This document shows, piece after piece, positions 18,559-26,179 of a stretch of 64,000 nucleotides of DNA. Every line of letters starts with the position of its first letter. Positions within the stretch are counted from its first letter, which is position 1. Origin of the DNA: Paenibacillus sp. S150 (lineage in GTDB: Bacteria; Bacillota; Bacilli; Paenibacillales; Paenibacillaceae); assembly GCF_019352175.1 (NCBI RefSeq), contig NZ_JACBYI010000005.1, positions 124,001 through 188,000 of the forward strand. Direction: 5' to 3'. Both the position numbers and the translations under genes were made by a program. Below the pieces are notes generated by a model that was not told where the DNA came from, ran no database searches, and saw only the letters and a program-made list of their open reading frames with translations.

Positions 18559-19305
18559 ATGATTGAATACGTCTCATGCTCAGAGCATGAATTAATAGTT
18601 AATGCTAGAGAAAAATATGATGATTTTTTGCTCTTTTCGGAAGAAGCAATTATATTATTAACGAAGTCGTTTGTTAGTGTTCATCCAAAATGTGATGTTT
18701 TTCTATTATTTTTTTCTCAAATACAAAAGGCTCTAACATTATCATTACTGGCAACAATAAGAAAGCATGATGTACAGTCGTCCCTGATGTTAAGGATTGC
18801 ATTAGAATCTTCCATATATGCTGGTTATGCTTTAGATAAAACCAATGTATTTGACTTTGTAAATATAGATGAAAATGGCTTCGCTCATGAGAATGAAAAT
18901 GTTAAAAAGAAGGCACTTAAATGGATTGACGATAACTATAATCATTTTTCGATTACCTTTAAAAATTATAAAGATATGATAAATAGTTCTGCAGCCCATT
19001 CTAATATTTTATCGGCCTTTAATAATTTTTCAATTGGTATTAAAGACAGCATAACAATCAATTTATTCGATAATGATAGTACAGAAATGGTGAAAGAGAG
19101 ATTATGGTGGATAGGCAATATTACATTTTGTATAGTGGATTTTTTAAGGACAGTAATAAAAGATTATCCAATGGTTAAACTGTATGATAACTTCAATCAA
19201 GAGCTTTTTGATATATCAAGATTAAATGATTTTTTAGAAGATCAATTATTAAAAAATCCGAATTATAAAAGAACGAGAGATATACAAATACATAGTGGAG
19301 AATAA
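18559..19305 (+). CDS. Helical protein of unknown function, 248 aa (pairs with next gene)
   Basis: The start follows GAGAGGAATAAC. The protein is almost entirely helical and AT-rich in codon use. The segment SSLMLRIALESSIYAGYAL (near residue 75) resembles SEILKRSVLEGTTKLLYI in the next gene, and both have an 'AHSN/SHFVH' motif later. This suggests two members of one family, perhaps DUF5677-like, in tandem. I see no catalytic motif, signal peptide or membrane helix. They lie between the restriction-like operon and an HNH nuclease gene, so they may be defence genes, but I do not assign a function. Confidence 0.6.
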   Translation: MIEYVSCSEHELIVNAREKYDDFLLFSEEAIILLTKSFVSVHPKCDVFLLFFSQIQKALTLSLLATIRKHDVQSSLMLRIALESSIYAGYALDKTNVFDFVNIDENGFAHENENVKKKALKWIDDNYNHFSITFKNYKDMINSSAAHSNILSAFNNFSIGIKDSITINLFDNDSTEMVKERLWWIGNITFCIVDFLRTVIKDYPMVKLYDNFNQELFDISRLNDFLEDQLLKNPNYKRTRDIQIHSGE

Positions 19306-19374
19306 CTTTTTATGGAAGAACAGGGGGAGCCGAATAGTAAAAGTACTACACCTAATTGTGGAGGATAATCTGGA

Positions 19375-20196
19375 ATGAACGATGAGGAATTAGCACGAGA
19401 ATTATATGTTTATGCTGATGCCGCGATGCATATGCTCAGGGAATCATATGATTTATGTATACCTATATATAGAGAAAATGCAGAACTGGAGGACATCCAT
19501 CAGTTTGTTTTAACTAATTTGATTTCGAGTTGTCATCAATCTAGTGAAAGTTCGCTTCTTCTTGTCGGTCATAGGAGACTATGGGACTCAGAAATACTGA
19601 AAAGATCTGTACTTGAAGGAACTACAAAACTCCTTTATATAAGTATAGGTAATGGAAATGAAATTTTGTTAAAGTGCGATGAATTCTATCGTGTTATTCC
19701 TGAGATAACGCAAATAAACCTTCATAAAAAAGCAACTGAATTATTAATGAAGATTAATGATTTATCCACATTATGGCCTGATTTAAAAAATCAATTACTT
19801 AGTAATGAAAAGCTAATGGAATTAGAAATCAAATATCCCAGAAATTTTCGCAAAATGATAAATCAAAAGTGGTCGTTTAGTGAGATGGTAAAAACTCTCG
19901 AAGAATCTAAAAACGAAGGTTTTGAAATAATTAAGGGCACTTACTATAAATACAGTTTTGGAAGTCATTTTGTACATCAAGATGGCGATAGTATCAGTTA
20001 TATGTGGGACAGGAATAAATCTGATGTTGAAGGTAGAACTTCATCAGAGTTAGCGCATGGTAAAAGTACCATTAAAGATATTTTAACTTTAGCAATGATC
20101 AGAATGGAAATTTATTTCGGGTTCCATGATCTAGATACATCTGTTATAGATAAATGGGAGCAGAAGGTAGACGAGTTCTACAATATCATAAAATAA
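19375..20196 (+). CDS. Helical protein of unknown function, 273 aa (DUF5677-like)
   Basis: An all-helical soluble protein that starts after GTGGAGGATAATCTGG. It shares with its upstream neighbour an Arg-x(3)-Glu-Gly/Ser segment near residue 80 and a His-containing segment (SFGSHFVHQDGDS) near residue 203. That pattern loosely matches DUF5677 proteins. It is 70 bp downstream of the neighbour and probably cotranscribed. Function unknown. Confidence 0.6.
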   Translation: MNDEELARELYVYADAAMHMLRESYDLCIPIYRENAELEDIHQFVLTNLISSCHQSSESSLLLVGHRRLWDSEILKRSVLEGTTKLLYISIGNGNEILLKCDEFYRVIPEITQINLHKKATELLMKINDLSTLWPDLKNQLLSNEKLMELEIKYPRNFRKMINQKWSFSEMVKTLEESKNEGFEIIKGTYYKYSFGSHFVHQDGDSISYMWDRNKSDVEGRTSSELAHGKSTIKDILTLAMIRMEIYFGFHDLDTSVIDKWEQKVDEFYNIIK

Positions 20197-20646
20197 AGAC
20201 TTAAAGCCTATTCCTATATAAGGGAATATAGGGTAATAGGTGAGCGATGATGCGAATGAGATCGTGAACCTGTCAAGGTTAGGATGCCTTCCCATACTTC
20301 TAAGATATCCAGTGGTCCAGCAATTCCTTTCTTGAGTTGCCACGTAATGAGTTGGACAATTTAAAATTCAGCCTATCAGAATGGTAACTTGCAGTAGAAT
20401 TCCATCTAAATGATGGCAACTTCTAAACTTTTGGAGTGGATAGATTGTTGGTAACATGTACGTTTCCTGAAAAGTTGTTATCATGGTGACATTGGGGGGA
20501 TATGCCCCAAAAAACGATGGTTAAGTTCTTTCCTCGCTTTTCAATACTCGATGAGCTACCGACTTATAATTCATTCTACTTTTTTTGAAATTCTCGTCAC
20601 ACAAGATCTTGTAGAGGTCGCCGCGGCATATATGGGAGATAAAAAT
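20197..20646. other. 450-bp gap before the HNH nuclease gene
   Basis: I see no convincing gene. Near 20491-20513 TTGGGG and CCCCAAAAAA can form a short stem followed by A residues, so it could terminate transcription coming from the right. The reading frame of the next gene is open for another 96 nt upstream of its chosen start, but without a binding site. Confidence 0.4.
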
Positions 20647-21519
20647 ATGACATCGGATGAATTAAAGGCAAGGATAGCGAACTTAACTATATGGAAAAAG
20701 AATGGACAGAGAGCACCACATAAACCTCTGTTAATTCTTTATGCGCTTGCGCGGCTTCAACATAATAGTGCTATTCTGCCTTATGTGCAAACTCGTGAGA
20801 AATTGAAAAGCTTGTTGATTGAATTCGGACCATGCAGAAAGTCGTATCATCCGGAAGAGCCATTCGTGAGACTTGAAACGGATGGAATTTGGGAACTCAA
20901 TATTTTAATAGATAAAAGGAATTTTACGGATAGGCAGCTTGTCTCTAAACAAGCAACCGGAGGATTTCGTCCGGAGGTATTGGCACTATTAACAAATAAT
21001 GAAAAGCTTATTCAAGAGCTTGCAGAACAACTTTTGAATGAGCATTTTTCTGAGACGATGCATCAGGATATTTTGGAGGAGATCGGATTAGATTTTTCAG
21101 TTAGTCGTAAAAGGCGTTCAAGAGACCCAGACTTCAGAGCGCGAATACTGAAGGCTTATGAGTATAGTTGTGCGATTTGTGGTTTCAATGTTAGATTGGG
21201 GCACAATCTTGTAGCTATTGATGCAGCCCATATCCAGTGGCATCAGGCAGGAGGTCCGGATGTAGAAGAGAATGGAATTGCTTTATGTTCCTTGCATCAC
21301 AAGCTGTTTGATCGTGGCGTGTTTACGATTAACGAGGAGAGAAAAATGATTGTTGCTGAAACAGCTCATGGTTCACAGGGATTTGAAGAATGGCTGATGA
21401 GATATCATGATAAGGTAATTAAAGCCCCTATTCATCCTGGATATCAGCCCAAGAGTCACTACATCGACTGGCATATGAGAGAAGTTTTTAGAGGGCCCGG
21501 GAGATATCAAGTAAAATAA
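20647..21519 (+). CDS. HNH restriction endonuclease of the phosphorothioate-DNA-binding (ScoMcrA-like) type
   Basis: I choose the ATG 8 nt after GGGAG, giving 290 residues. The N-terminal domain has IWKKNGQRAPHKPLLILYALARL, the pattern of the sulfur-binding domain family that recognises phosphorothioate-modified DNA. The C-terminal HNH domain has CAICGF, IDAAHIQWHQAGGPD, NGIALCSLHHKLFDRG with the conserved Cys and His residues. Enzymes of this family cut foreign modified DNA (type IV restriction). No dnd genes are visible in the window, which fits a type IV role. All key residues of the HNH motif are present. Confidence 0.85.
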   Translation: MTSDELKARIANLTIWKKNGQRAPHKPLLILYALARLQHNSAILPYVQTREKLKSLLIEFGPCRKSYHPEEPFVRLETDGIWELNILIDKRNFTDRQLVSKQATGGFRPEVLALLTNNEKLIQELAEQLLNEHFSETMHQDILEEIGLDFSVSRKRRSRDPDFRARILKAYEYSCAICGFNVRLGHNLVAIDAAHIQWHQAGGPDVEENGIALCSLHHKLFDRGVFTINEERKMIVAETAHGSQGFEEWLMRYHDKVIKAPIHPGYQPKSHYIDWHMREVFRGPGRYQVK

Positions 21520-21619
21520 TTTAAAAATTGAAATAGGGCGACAAACAGTTTGCGTTCTGCTTGCCACCTCTTAAGACTGATATTTTCATTTTAAAAGCTA
21601 AATCCATCTTTGCTTAGAC

Positions 21620-21675
21620 GAAAAAAAGAAGACGGATTAGGGGTGTGAATAACCGGATCTTCTTTTTCTTTTATG
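21620..21675. terminator. Bidirectional terminator between convergent genes
   Basis: A left arm of AAAAAGAAGACGG and a right arm of CCGGATCTTCTTTTT pair with a small bulge, with A residues before and T residues after. It serves both the HNH nuclease gene and the minus-strand gene that converges on it. Confidence 0.8.
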
Positions 21676-21699
21676 ATAGGGTACTTTCTTCTCTCTCTA

Positions 21700-22983
21700 T
21701 CATTTCTGCAACGAAAGTGCGTACTCTTCAACATTATTAAGCAAGTCTATTTTTTGTTGCAGCTTGACTACAAAACTGACGAAGTCGATGCTTCCTTCAC
21801 TCTCCAGCTTGAAGGATTTGATGATATTTTTAATCGTTTCATTTTGCTCGGATGTCAGTTCATCAATAATGAGCATAATTCTTAGATGGGACCGGAAAGC
21901 AGTATCCAGCAGCTTATGAAGCCGGTACGAGATGATTTGCTCTTTGATTTCAGGCTCCAGCTCGCGCATCCATACAGCGACTTTAGACATGATGGCGTCA
22001 TCTTCATTAACATATTTGATGATTTTTTCAGACCATCTGTGGATAGTATCCTCCCTAATTTTAGTATCTGTGGCAACGCTGAAGGTAGATGCAAACCGCA
22101 TTAGTTGCGGGATAATGTGTCCGTTGAGATATTCAAACTTATCCAATTGTGTTTTTTTGGAGCGTCCGTAGCATTCGTATTCAATCAAGTTGATTTGAAT
22201 CGGCTTCGTTTTATGGTCCGGAGTGAAACGTACCAGTATTGCGTCCGGGCAACCGCTGATTCCAGCAATTATTTTGTTGTTGGCATTCTTTTTAGGAGAA
22301 GTCCGGAACATTTTGTTTTGTGGAATAAGCACTGATCGCTGCTTGGAAAAGTCGTCAAATAAATGATAAAAGTGACTGTTAACCAGCGGCTCCAAGCCTT
22401 TGATTTTGTCTGTTTCATTGTCAAATTTGACATTGACATATGTACTGGTGATATTTATTTTAACATCAGGAACAGCGTTAAGCACCTCCTGGTAGTTTTC
22501 CTCGGTTACCTCTTCCTTTGACGATTCTTCAGTCTCAGAGGAAGACTCATTGTTCCCGACAGCAGCAGGCTGTGCAAACTGAAAGAGCTCTTTTGTTTGA
22601 TTTTGCTCGAAGCTGGATTGGAGCAATTGCAGAGCTGCTTTATCCGTTATGTTTTTTGCGGATTGCACATATTTGAGGCTCCAATACTTTCCTCCTGCCT
22701 GTTCCAGAATACTGATGTCAAAGGGTTGGCAATACTCAATGTCGCAAAGAGAGAAGCATTGCGGATATTGATCGCTATCTCTCCAAGGACGAAAATCGGT
22801 AGGCTCCTTGAGTCTGCCGCGGGCCCCGCATACAGATTTATTTCCTACCTTAACCACAATATAAATTTGGTCATTCACGTTGGCCACTCTTTTTGTGAAT
22901 CCGACTACTTGTTGGTCAATGCATATGTAGTAATTTTCCAAAGAAGTTCCGCAATGCAAAATACGCTCCCCCATATCCACCAT
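21700..22983 (-). CDS. Hypothetical 427-aa protein with a possible nuclease-like C-terminal region
   Basis: I do not recognise the family. The first 130 residues contain beta-rich sequence (YYICIDQQVVGFTKRVANV, then VKVGNKSVCGARGRL) that resembles PUA/EVE-type modified-base readers. A low-complexity acidic linker (ESSSETEESSKEEV) follows near residue 145. The region near residues 240-275 reads GCPDAILVRF and then INLIEYECYGRS, which could be a D...E-x-x segment of a PD-(D/E)XK fold, but the lysine is not in its usual place. It converges with the HNH gene and lies in the defence cargo, so a modification-dependent restriction role is possible. The start is uncertain between residues 1 and 4. 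Confidence 0.6.
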   Translation of the reverse strand: MVDMGERILHCGTSLENYYICIDQQVVGFTKRVANVNDQIYIVVKVGNKSVCGARGRLKEPTDFRPWRDSDQYPQCFSLCDIEYCQPFDISILEQAGGKYWSLKYVQSAKNITDKAALQLLQSSFEQNQTKELFQFAQPAAVGNNESSSETEESSKEEVTEENYQEVLNAVPDVKINITSTYVNVKFDNETDKIKGLEPLVNSHFYHLFDDFSKQRSVLIPQNKMFRTSPKKNANNKIIAGISGCPDAILVRFTPDHKTKPIQINLIEYECYGRSKKTQLDKFEYLNGHIIPQLMRFASTFSVATDTKIREDTIHRWSEKIIKYVNEDDAIMSKVAVWMRELEPEIKEQIISYRLHKLLDTAFRSHLRIMLIIDELTSEQNETIKNIIKSFKLESEGSIDFVSFVVKLQQKIDLLNNVEEYALSLQK

Positions 22984-23301
22984 CCTCGTATCATAATCAG
23001 AATATTTTCAACACAATCAAGGTTATTGGTTTAGCCATTATTGGTATGAATTTTCCGAATTTGTAATCCGGTGCGAACAATGTTTTGTAACATGTAAACT
23101 CTGTCAAACTCAGTTATACAGCAAACCTGGTCGGCTGTATGTACGTGCTGTAATGGATTTGTTTTCCATGGACTTATTATATCTTATTTTTGCTGCCTAT
23201 GAAGCATATAAGTCAGTGAACCTTTAAATGTCGAAAAAATGTGAAAAAGCTGTAGTGCTTCTAACGAAGCAGAATTTATTGGCAAGGTTTATAATGAATA
23301 T
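22984..23301. other. Divergent control region between the minus-strand gene and the riboswitch
   Basis: No gene is visible. On the minus strand TATAAT occurs near 23176-23181, a possible -10 for the gene to the left. On the plus strand TATAAT at 23290-23295 is well placed to start the riboswitch RNA, although its -35 is weak. Confidence 0.45.
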
Positions 23302-23389
23302 GGAAGGAAAAGGGCAAACCCGCTCGAAAGACGGGGACGCAAAGCCACGGGTCTACTTGCTTGATGCAAATGATCGCCGGGTTCCCCTT
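23302..23389 (+). promoter_or_regulatory. Cyclic di-GMP-I (GEMM-type) riboswitch
   Basis: The sequence contains AGGGCAAACC, a CGAAAG tetraloop, then GGGACGCAAAGCCACGGGTC and finally GCCGGGTTCCC. These are the conserved blocks of GEMM-I aptamers in the correct order and spacing: the P2 stem with its GAAA-type loop, the P3 receptor, and the closing strand. A -10 box (TATAAT, 23290) lies just upstream and a terminator just downstream. The RNA therefore probably switches transcription of the response-regulator gene at 23496 according to the second messenger. A variant that prefers cGAMP cannot be ruled out without the alignment at the ligand-contacting purine. Confidence 0.85.
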
Positions 23390-23400
23390 GATTTATGCAG

Positions 23401-23440
23401 TAAGACACGTCCTTTATTTGGAGTGTCTTTTTTTATTTTC
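23401..23440 (+). terminator. Intrinsic terminator controlled by the riboswitch
   Basis: AAGACAC-G-TCC and GGA-GTGTCTT form a strong stem followed by seven T. It begins 12 nt after the aptamer and about 55 nt before the regulator start, the usual place for an expression platform. It is likely the off state; which ligand state favours it cannot be told by eye. Confidence 0.85.
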
Positions 23441-23495
23441 AGCAACGGGAACCCTTGAGGAACGTATTTCGATTCCGGAAAAGGGGGTTCTTTAC

Positions 23496-24134
23496 ATGTC
23501 TAAAATTAAGATTGCATTGGTTGAAGGAGACTCATTTTGGAGAGAGATCCTCATCCGTGAGCTGCGGGCCGAGCCGGATTTTACAGTGGTAGAAGCGGCA
23601 GCTTCCAGGGAACAGGGACAACAGCTATTGAAGCAGCGGCAGTTTGATGTTTTGCTATTGAACTTAATGCTGACTCCTCCAGATTATGATGGGCTGGATT
23701 TAGCGCGGGAGGCGCTGGGGCAGAATGCAGTGAAAATCATTCTATTGGCTTCTGCTGATGATGCGGAATGGATTGGAAGCGCTATTCAAGCCGGTGTAAT
23801 GAATATTGTGCTTAAATCCTGTTATCGTGAGCTGCCTTCTGCTATTCGAGAGGCTTATCAGGATCACAAATTTATTCACATCCATGCTTTACAGCAACTT
23901 CGTCGTGAGATTAGCCGTTTGAAAAGGATTGAAGGAGAATGGGCATTGACGCGCAGTGAGCGGGAGGTGCTCCAGTTAATCGGACTGGGATACACAAGAA
24001 GAGAAGTGATGCAGGCCCTGCATGTTTCAGAAAATACGGTAAAAAGTCATGTCTTTCGGTTGACCAAAAAGTTTAATGTCAAAAGTGGCAAAGAAGCTGC
24101 TATGGTTGCAAAGCGTAAAGGTTGGTTTTCTTGA
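23496..24134 (+). CDS. LuxR-type response regulator with a degenerate receiver domain
   Basis: The start is the ATG 7 nt after AAGGGGG, giving 212 residues (MSKIKIALVEGDSFWREIL). The receiver-like domain lacks the phosphorylation Asp: the site reads VLLLNLMLTPPDYDG, with Asn where Asp is expected. The C-terminal helix-turn-helix is canonical (LTRSEREVLQLIGLGYTRREVMQ...SENTVKSHVFRL). It probably acts as a DNA-binding transcription factor without phosphorylation. Its dose would be set by the upstream riboswitch. It is followed by a related regulator whose Asp is intact. The targets may be the conjugation genes downstream, by inference. Confidence 0.85.
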   Translation: MSKIKIALVEGDSFWREILIRELRAEPDFTVVEAAASREQGQQLLKQRQFDVLLLNLMLTPPDYDGLDLAREALGQNAVKIILLASADDAEWIGSAIQAGVMNIVLKSCYRELPSAIREAYQDHKFIHIHALQQLRREISRLKRIEGEWALTRSEREVLQLIGLGYTRREVMQALHVSENTVKSHVFRLTKKFNVKSGKEAAMVAKRKGWFS

Positions 24135-24144
24135 ATGAACGAAT

Positions 24145-24172
24145 TTGACATGGAAGGGATTTATGTTATAGG
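24145..24172 (+). promoter_or_regulatory. Sigma-A-type promoter for the second response regulator
   Basis: TTGACA (24145-24150) and TATAGG (24167-24172) are 16 bp apart. The next start is 131 bp downstream, which gives this gene its own promoter apart from any readthrough. Confidence 0.6.
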
Positions 24173-24302
24173 TATTGTGAAAGAATTAGCAAAGGGGTGC
24201 AAAAAGTTCACCCTCCCTAAAAACTTCCAAATTAGTAAAATGGAATTATAAGCCATCTGCAAATGGAGTGATAAAGTACCTAAAGCCTGGGAGGGGCGCG
24301 GA

Positions 24303-24938
24303 ATGGATCGAATTCATGTTTTATTGCTGGATCAGGATCCATTATGGAAGACAGATGTCGAGTTATGCCTGAAAAAGGAGCCTGACCTTGTTTTCATTGG
24401 AGCTGTGGCGACAAAGGAGGAGGCGATTCAAGCGGTAAGCTTATTGCCTGTGCACGTAATCTTAATGGATGTGTTTTGCCGGGAGCCGGTTGCTGCCGGG
24501 ATGGAAGCGGTGCTGGAAATCGGGCGAATGGAGAAGGCCAAAGTGATTATGCTGACTGACGAAGAAAAGGAGGATTGCATTGTTGAGGCAATGGGTCATT
24601 TAACCTATAACTACATTGTTAAAACTCATCTCAAGGATATTCCGGAGGCCATACGGGCGGCATATTGCAATTATTCTCAGATTCATCCAAGCTCTGCCGG
24701 TGCAATCCGTAATGAAATGGCACGGATGATGCAGATACGCTGGCGGCAACAATTGACCGAGGCTGAAACCGCGATTCTTCATATGGTGGCACAAGGCTTT
24801 ACCCAACATCAAATGTCGGAACACCTGTTTATTAGTGAAAGCACCGTAAAGAAGCATATCAATAGGATTCTTAGAAAATTCCAGGTCAAAACAAGCAAGG
24901 AAGCAGCTCGCAAAGCCAGAATGAGGGGAATTATATAG
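24303..24938 (+). CDS. LuxR-type response regulator, receiver intact
   Basis: This 211-residue protein starts after GGAGGGGCG. The receiver domain has the acidic pair (LLLDQDPLW), the phosphorylatable Asp (HVILMDVFC, near residue 60), the Thr (IMLTDEE) and the Lys (YIVKTHL). The C-terminal LuxR helix-turn-helix is complete (LTEAETAILHMVAQGFTQHQMSE...STVKKHINRIL). It looks like a working phospho-switch, but no sensor kinase gene is in the window. Its partner upstream is a close relative without the Asp. The pair probably controls the transfer module that follows. Confidence 0.85.
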   Translation: MDRIHVLLLDQDPLWKTDVELCLKKEPDLVFIGAVATKEEAIQAVSLLPVHVILMDVFCREPVAAGMEAVLEIGRMEKAKVIMLTDEEKEDCIVEAMGHLTYNYIVKTHLKDIPEAIRAAYCNYSQIHPSSAGAIRNEMARMMQIRWRQQLTEAETAILHMVAQGFTQHQMSEHLFISESTVKKHINRILRKFQVKTSKEAARKARMRGII

Positions 24939-24963
24939 CAATGTTACAATATGAGAAAAAGTA

Positions 24964-25001
24964 GCAGCACCCTTTTCAAATGGGTGCTGTTTGTTTTTTA
25001 G
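24964..25001 (+). terminator. Rho-independent terminator after the response regulators
   Basis: GCAGCACCC and GGGTGCTG form a stem of 8 pairs with a 9-nt loop, followed by TTTGTTTTTT. Confidence 0.85.
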
Positions 25002-25022
25002 TCGGAATGATCCATTTCATCC

Positions 25023-25050
25023 AAAGGTTCTATGCCGATATAGAACTTTC
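25023..25050. repeat. Inverted repeat before the transfer operon
   Basis: GTTCTAT and ATAGAAC are a perfect 7-bp inverted pair around a 6-nt loop, with AAAG and CTTT outside. A short repetition of GGTTCTA follows at 25059. It may be an operator or a leader hairpin. Confidence 0.4.
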
Positions 25051-25113
25051 CCGTTAAAGGTTCTACCCAAAGAGTAGCCTTATCGTGTCAATGACTTCTA
25101 TATACAATAGGTT

Positions 25114-25127
25114 CAAGAGCGCTCTTG
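25114..25127. promoter_or_regulatory. Perfect 14-bp palindrome, operator candidate
   Basis: CAAGAGCGCTCTTG is a perfect palindrome 29 nt before the GTG start of the first gene of the transfer region. Its place and symmetry suit binding of a dimeric regulator, such as one of the LuxR-type proteins. Confidence 0.5.
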
Positions 25128-25155
25128 TTCGATGAAAATGGAAAGGAGCACAATT

Positions 25156-25380
25156 GTGAACATGGACCACAAGCAATATGGAAGTCTGATATCTGAGCAG
25201 TCGCAACTGGAGAAACTGGAGAAAATACCTGTAAATCGCCATGCAAATTTGCCTCATTCAATTCCGAAGCAAAACGGGAACACAACGGGATCTTCTTTTT
25301 CGTTTTATGCCCAGCTTATGCATCATGACTGGCACAGCCGGGTACATCACCGGATTCGGCAAAGGGGATGGAGCCGGTGA
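25156..25380 (+). CDS. Small hypothetical protein, 74 aa
   Basis: A GTG start lies 8 nt after AAAGGAG. The product is polar and rich in His and Gln, with no recognised domain. Its 3' end overlaps the next gene by 13 nt, a common sign of coupled translation in this element. It is the first gene after the palindromic operator candidate. Real coding is likely but not certain. Confidence 0.5.
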   Translation: MNMDHKQYGSLISEQSQLEKLEKIPVNRHANLPHSIPKQNGNTTGSSFSFYAQLMHHDWHSRVHHRIRQRGWSR

Positions 25381-25832
25381 CTGAGACGATTCCTTACGAG
25401 GAAGTAGAACGGTGGTTACTTACGCTGCCAGAGTGGAAGGTCCGGTTGGAGACTATGAAGGAGCAGTTGGAGCACATCCCGGGATTAACCCAGAAATTCG
25501 AGCTCGTTTCCATTCATGGGAAGGGTCAAAAAAACGAGGCGGTTCTGGAGGAGGTCATCCGCAGACTGCAGCTGCGGGAGCTGCAAATTCCGATGCTGGA
25601 ACTGAAAATACTGGTGCTGGAGGGAGCTATTCGTTCCCTTCGTGCAGAAGAGCGGCAGTTTATTGCGGATCGTTACGAGCACCGGCTTTCCAACAACGAC
25701 GCGATGGACAAGCTGGGCTTATCGTCCAAGACATATTACGGCAGGCGTAAACGAATTTTAGAGCGGATTTATCATTTTACTGGTGGTAAGGACTCCATTT
25801 TATGCTTGCAGGATGAGCCGTTATGGGAATAG
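25368..25832 (+). CDS. Sigma-like phage-type transcriptional regulator (ArpU/RinA-like)
   Basis: This 154-residue helical protein has a C-terminal region typical of sigma region 4-like proteins: LRAEERQFIADRYEHRLSNNDAMDKLGLSSKTYYGRRKRILERIY, a helix-turn-helix. Proteins like this (ArpU/RinA types) control late genes of phages and transfer genes of elements. It lies directly upstream of the conjugation operon, so it is a good candidate for its activator. Binding specificity cannot be deduced. Confidence 0.7.
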   Translation: MEPVTETIPYEEVERWLLTLPEWKVRLETMKEQLEHIPGLTQKFELVSIHGKGQKNEAVLEEVIRRLQLRELQIPMLELKILVLEGAIRSLRAEERQFIADRYEHRLSNNDAMDKLGLSSKTYYGRRKRILERIYHFTGGKDSILCLQDEPLWE

Positions 25833-26179
25833 CTTTAATAGCTTGTTGCAACGCCGGCTTCTTCCATCCCAGAAATAATAGGAGGAAAATCCATTACCAC
25901 GAGCGTACCATTTGAAAGAATGTTAGAATGCCGTTAGCTTGATACGACAAGTAAAAAAGATTACCCGACCAGGTAGGACGACAAGGTAACAACATCCTGT
26001 TAATCTGATAGTGTCAAAAGATGTGGGCAGGCCATCCGGAAGTCGGACAAGGCCTGCTTTTCATTTTGCGGGAAGCTTGCACTCTTTCAATTGCACGGCT
26101 TTCATTTCTAAATGAGAAAGGGGGCCATCTCACAAACTGTATTTCATAGCTTCATAGGCGTACGAAAGGGGGAGCAACC
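25833..26179. other. 350-bp intergenic region before the transfer operon
   Basis: It holds a strong terminator at about 26027-26066 (GCAGGCC and GGCCTGC around a 17-nt loop, then TTTTCATTTT). The 110 bases after it must contain the start of the VirD4-like transcript unless that gene relies on readthrough. The final site is GAAAGGGGGAG. Confidence 0.55.
26027..26067 (+). terminator. Rho-independent terminator after the sigma-like regulator
   Basis: GCAGGCC (26027-26033) and GGCCTGC (26051-26057) pair, followed by TTTTCATTTT. Confidence 0.75.

Noticed and set aside
23228..23458. Short reading frame across the riboswitch
   Set aside because: It crosses the aptamer and terminator, and RNA structure explains the sequence better than coding.
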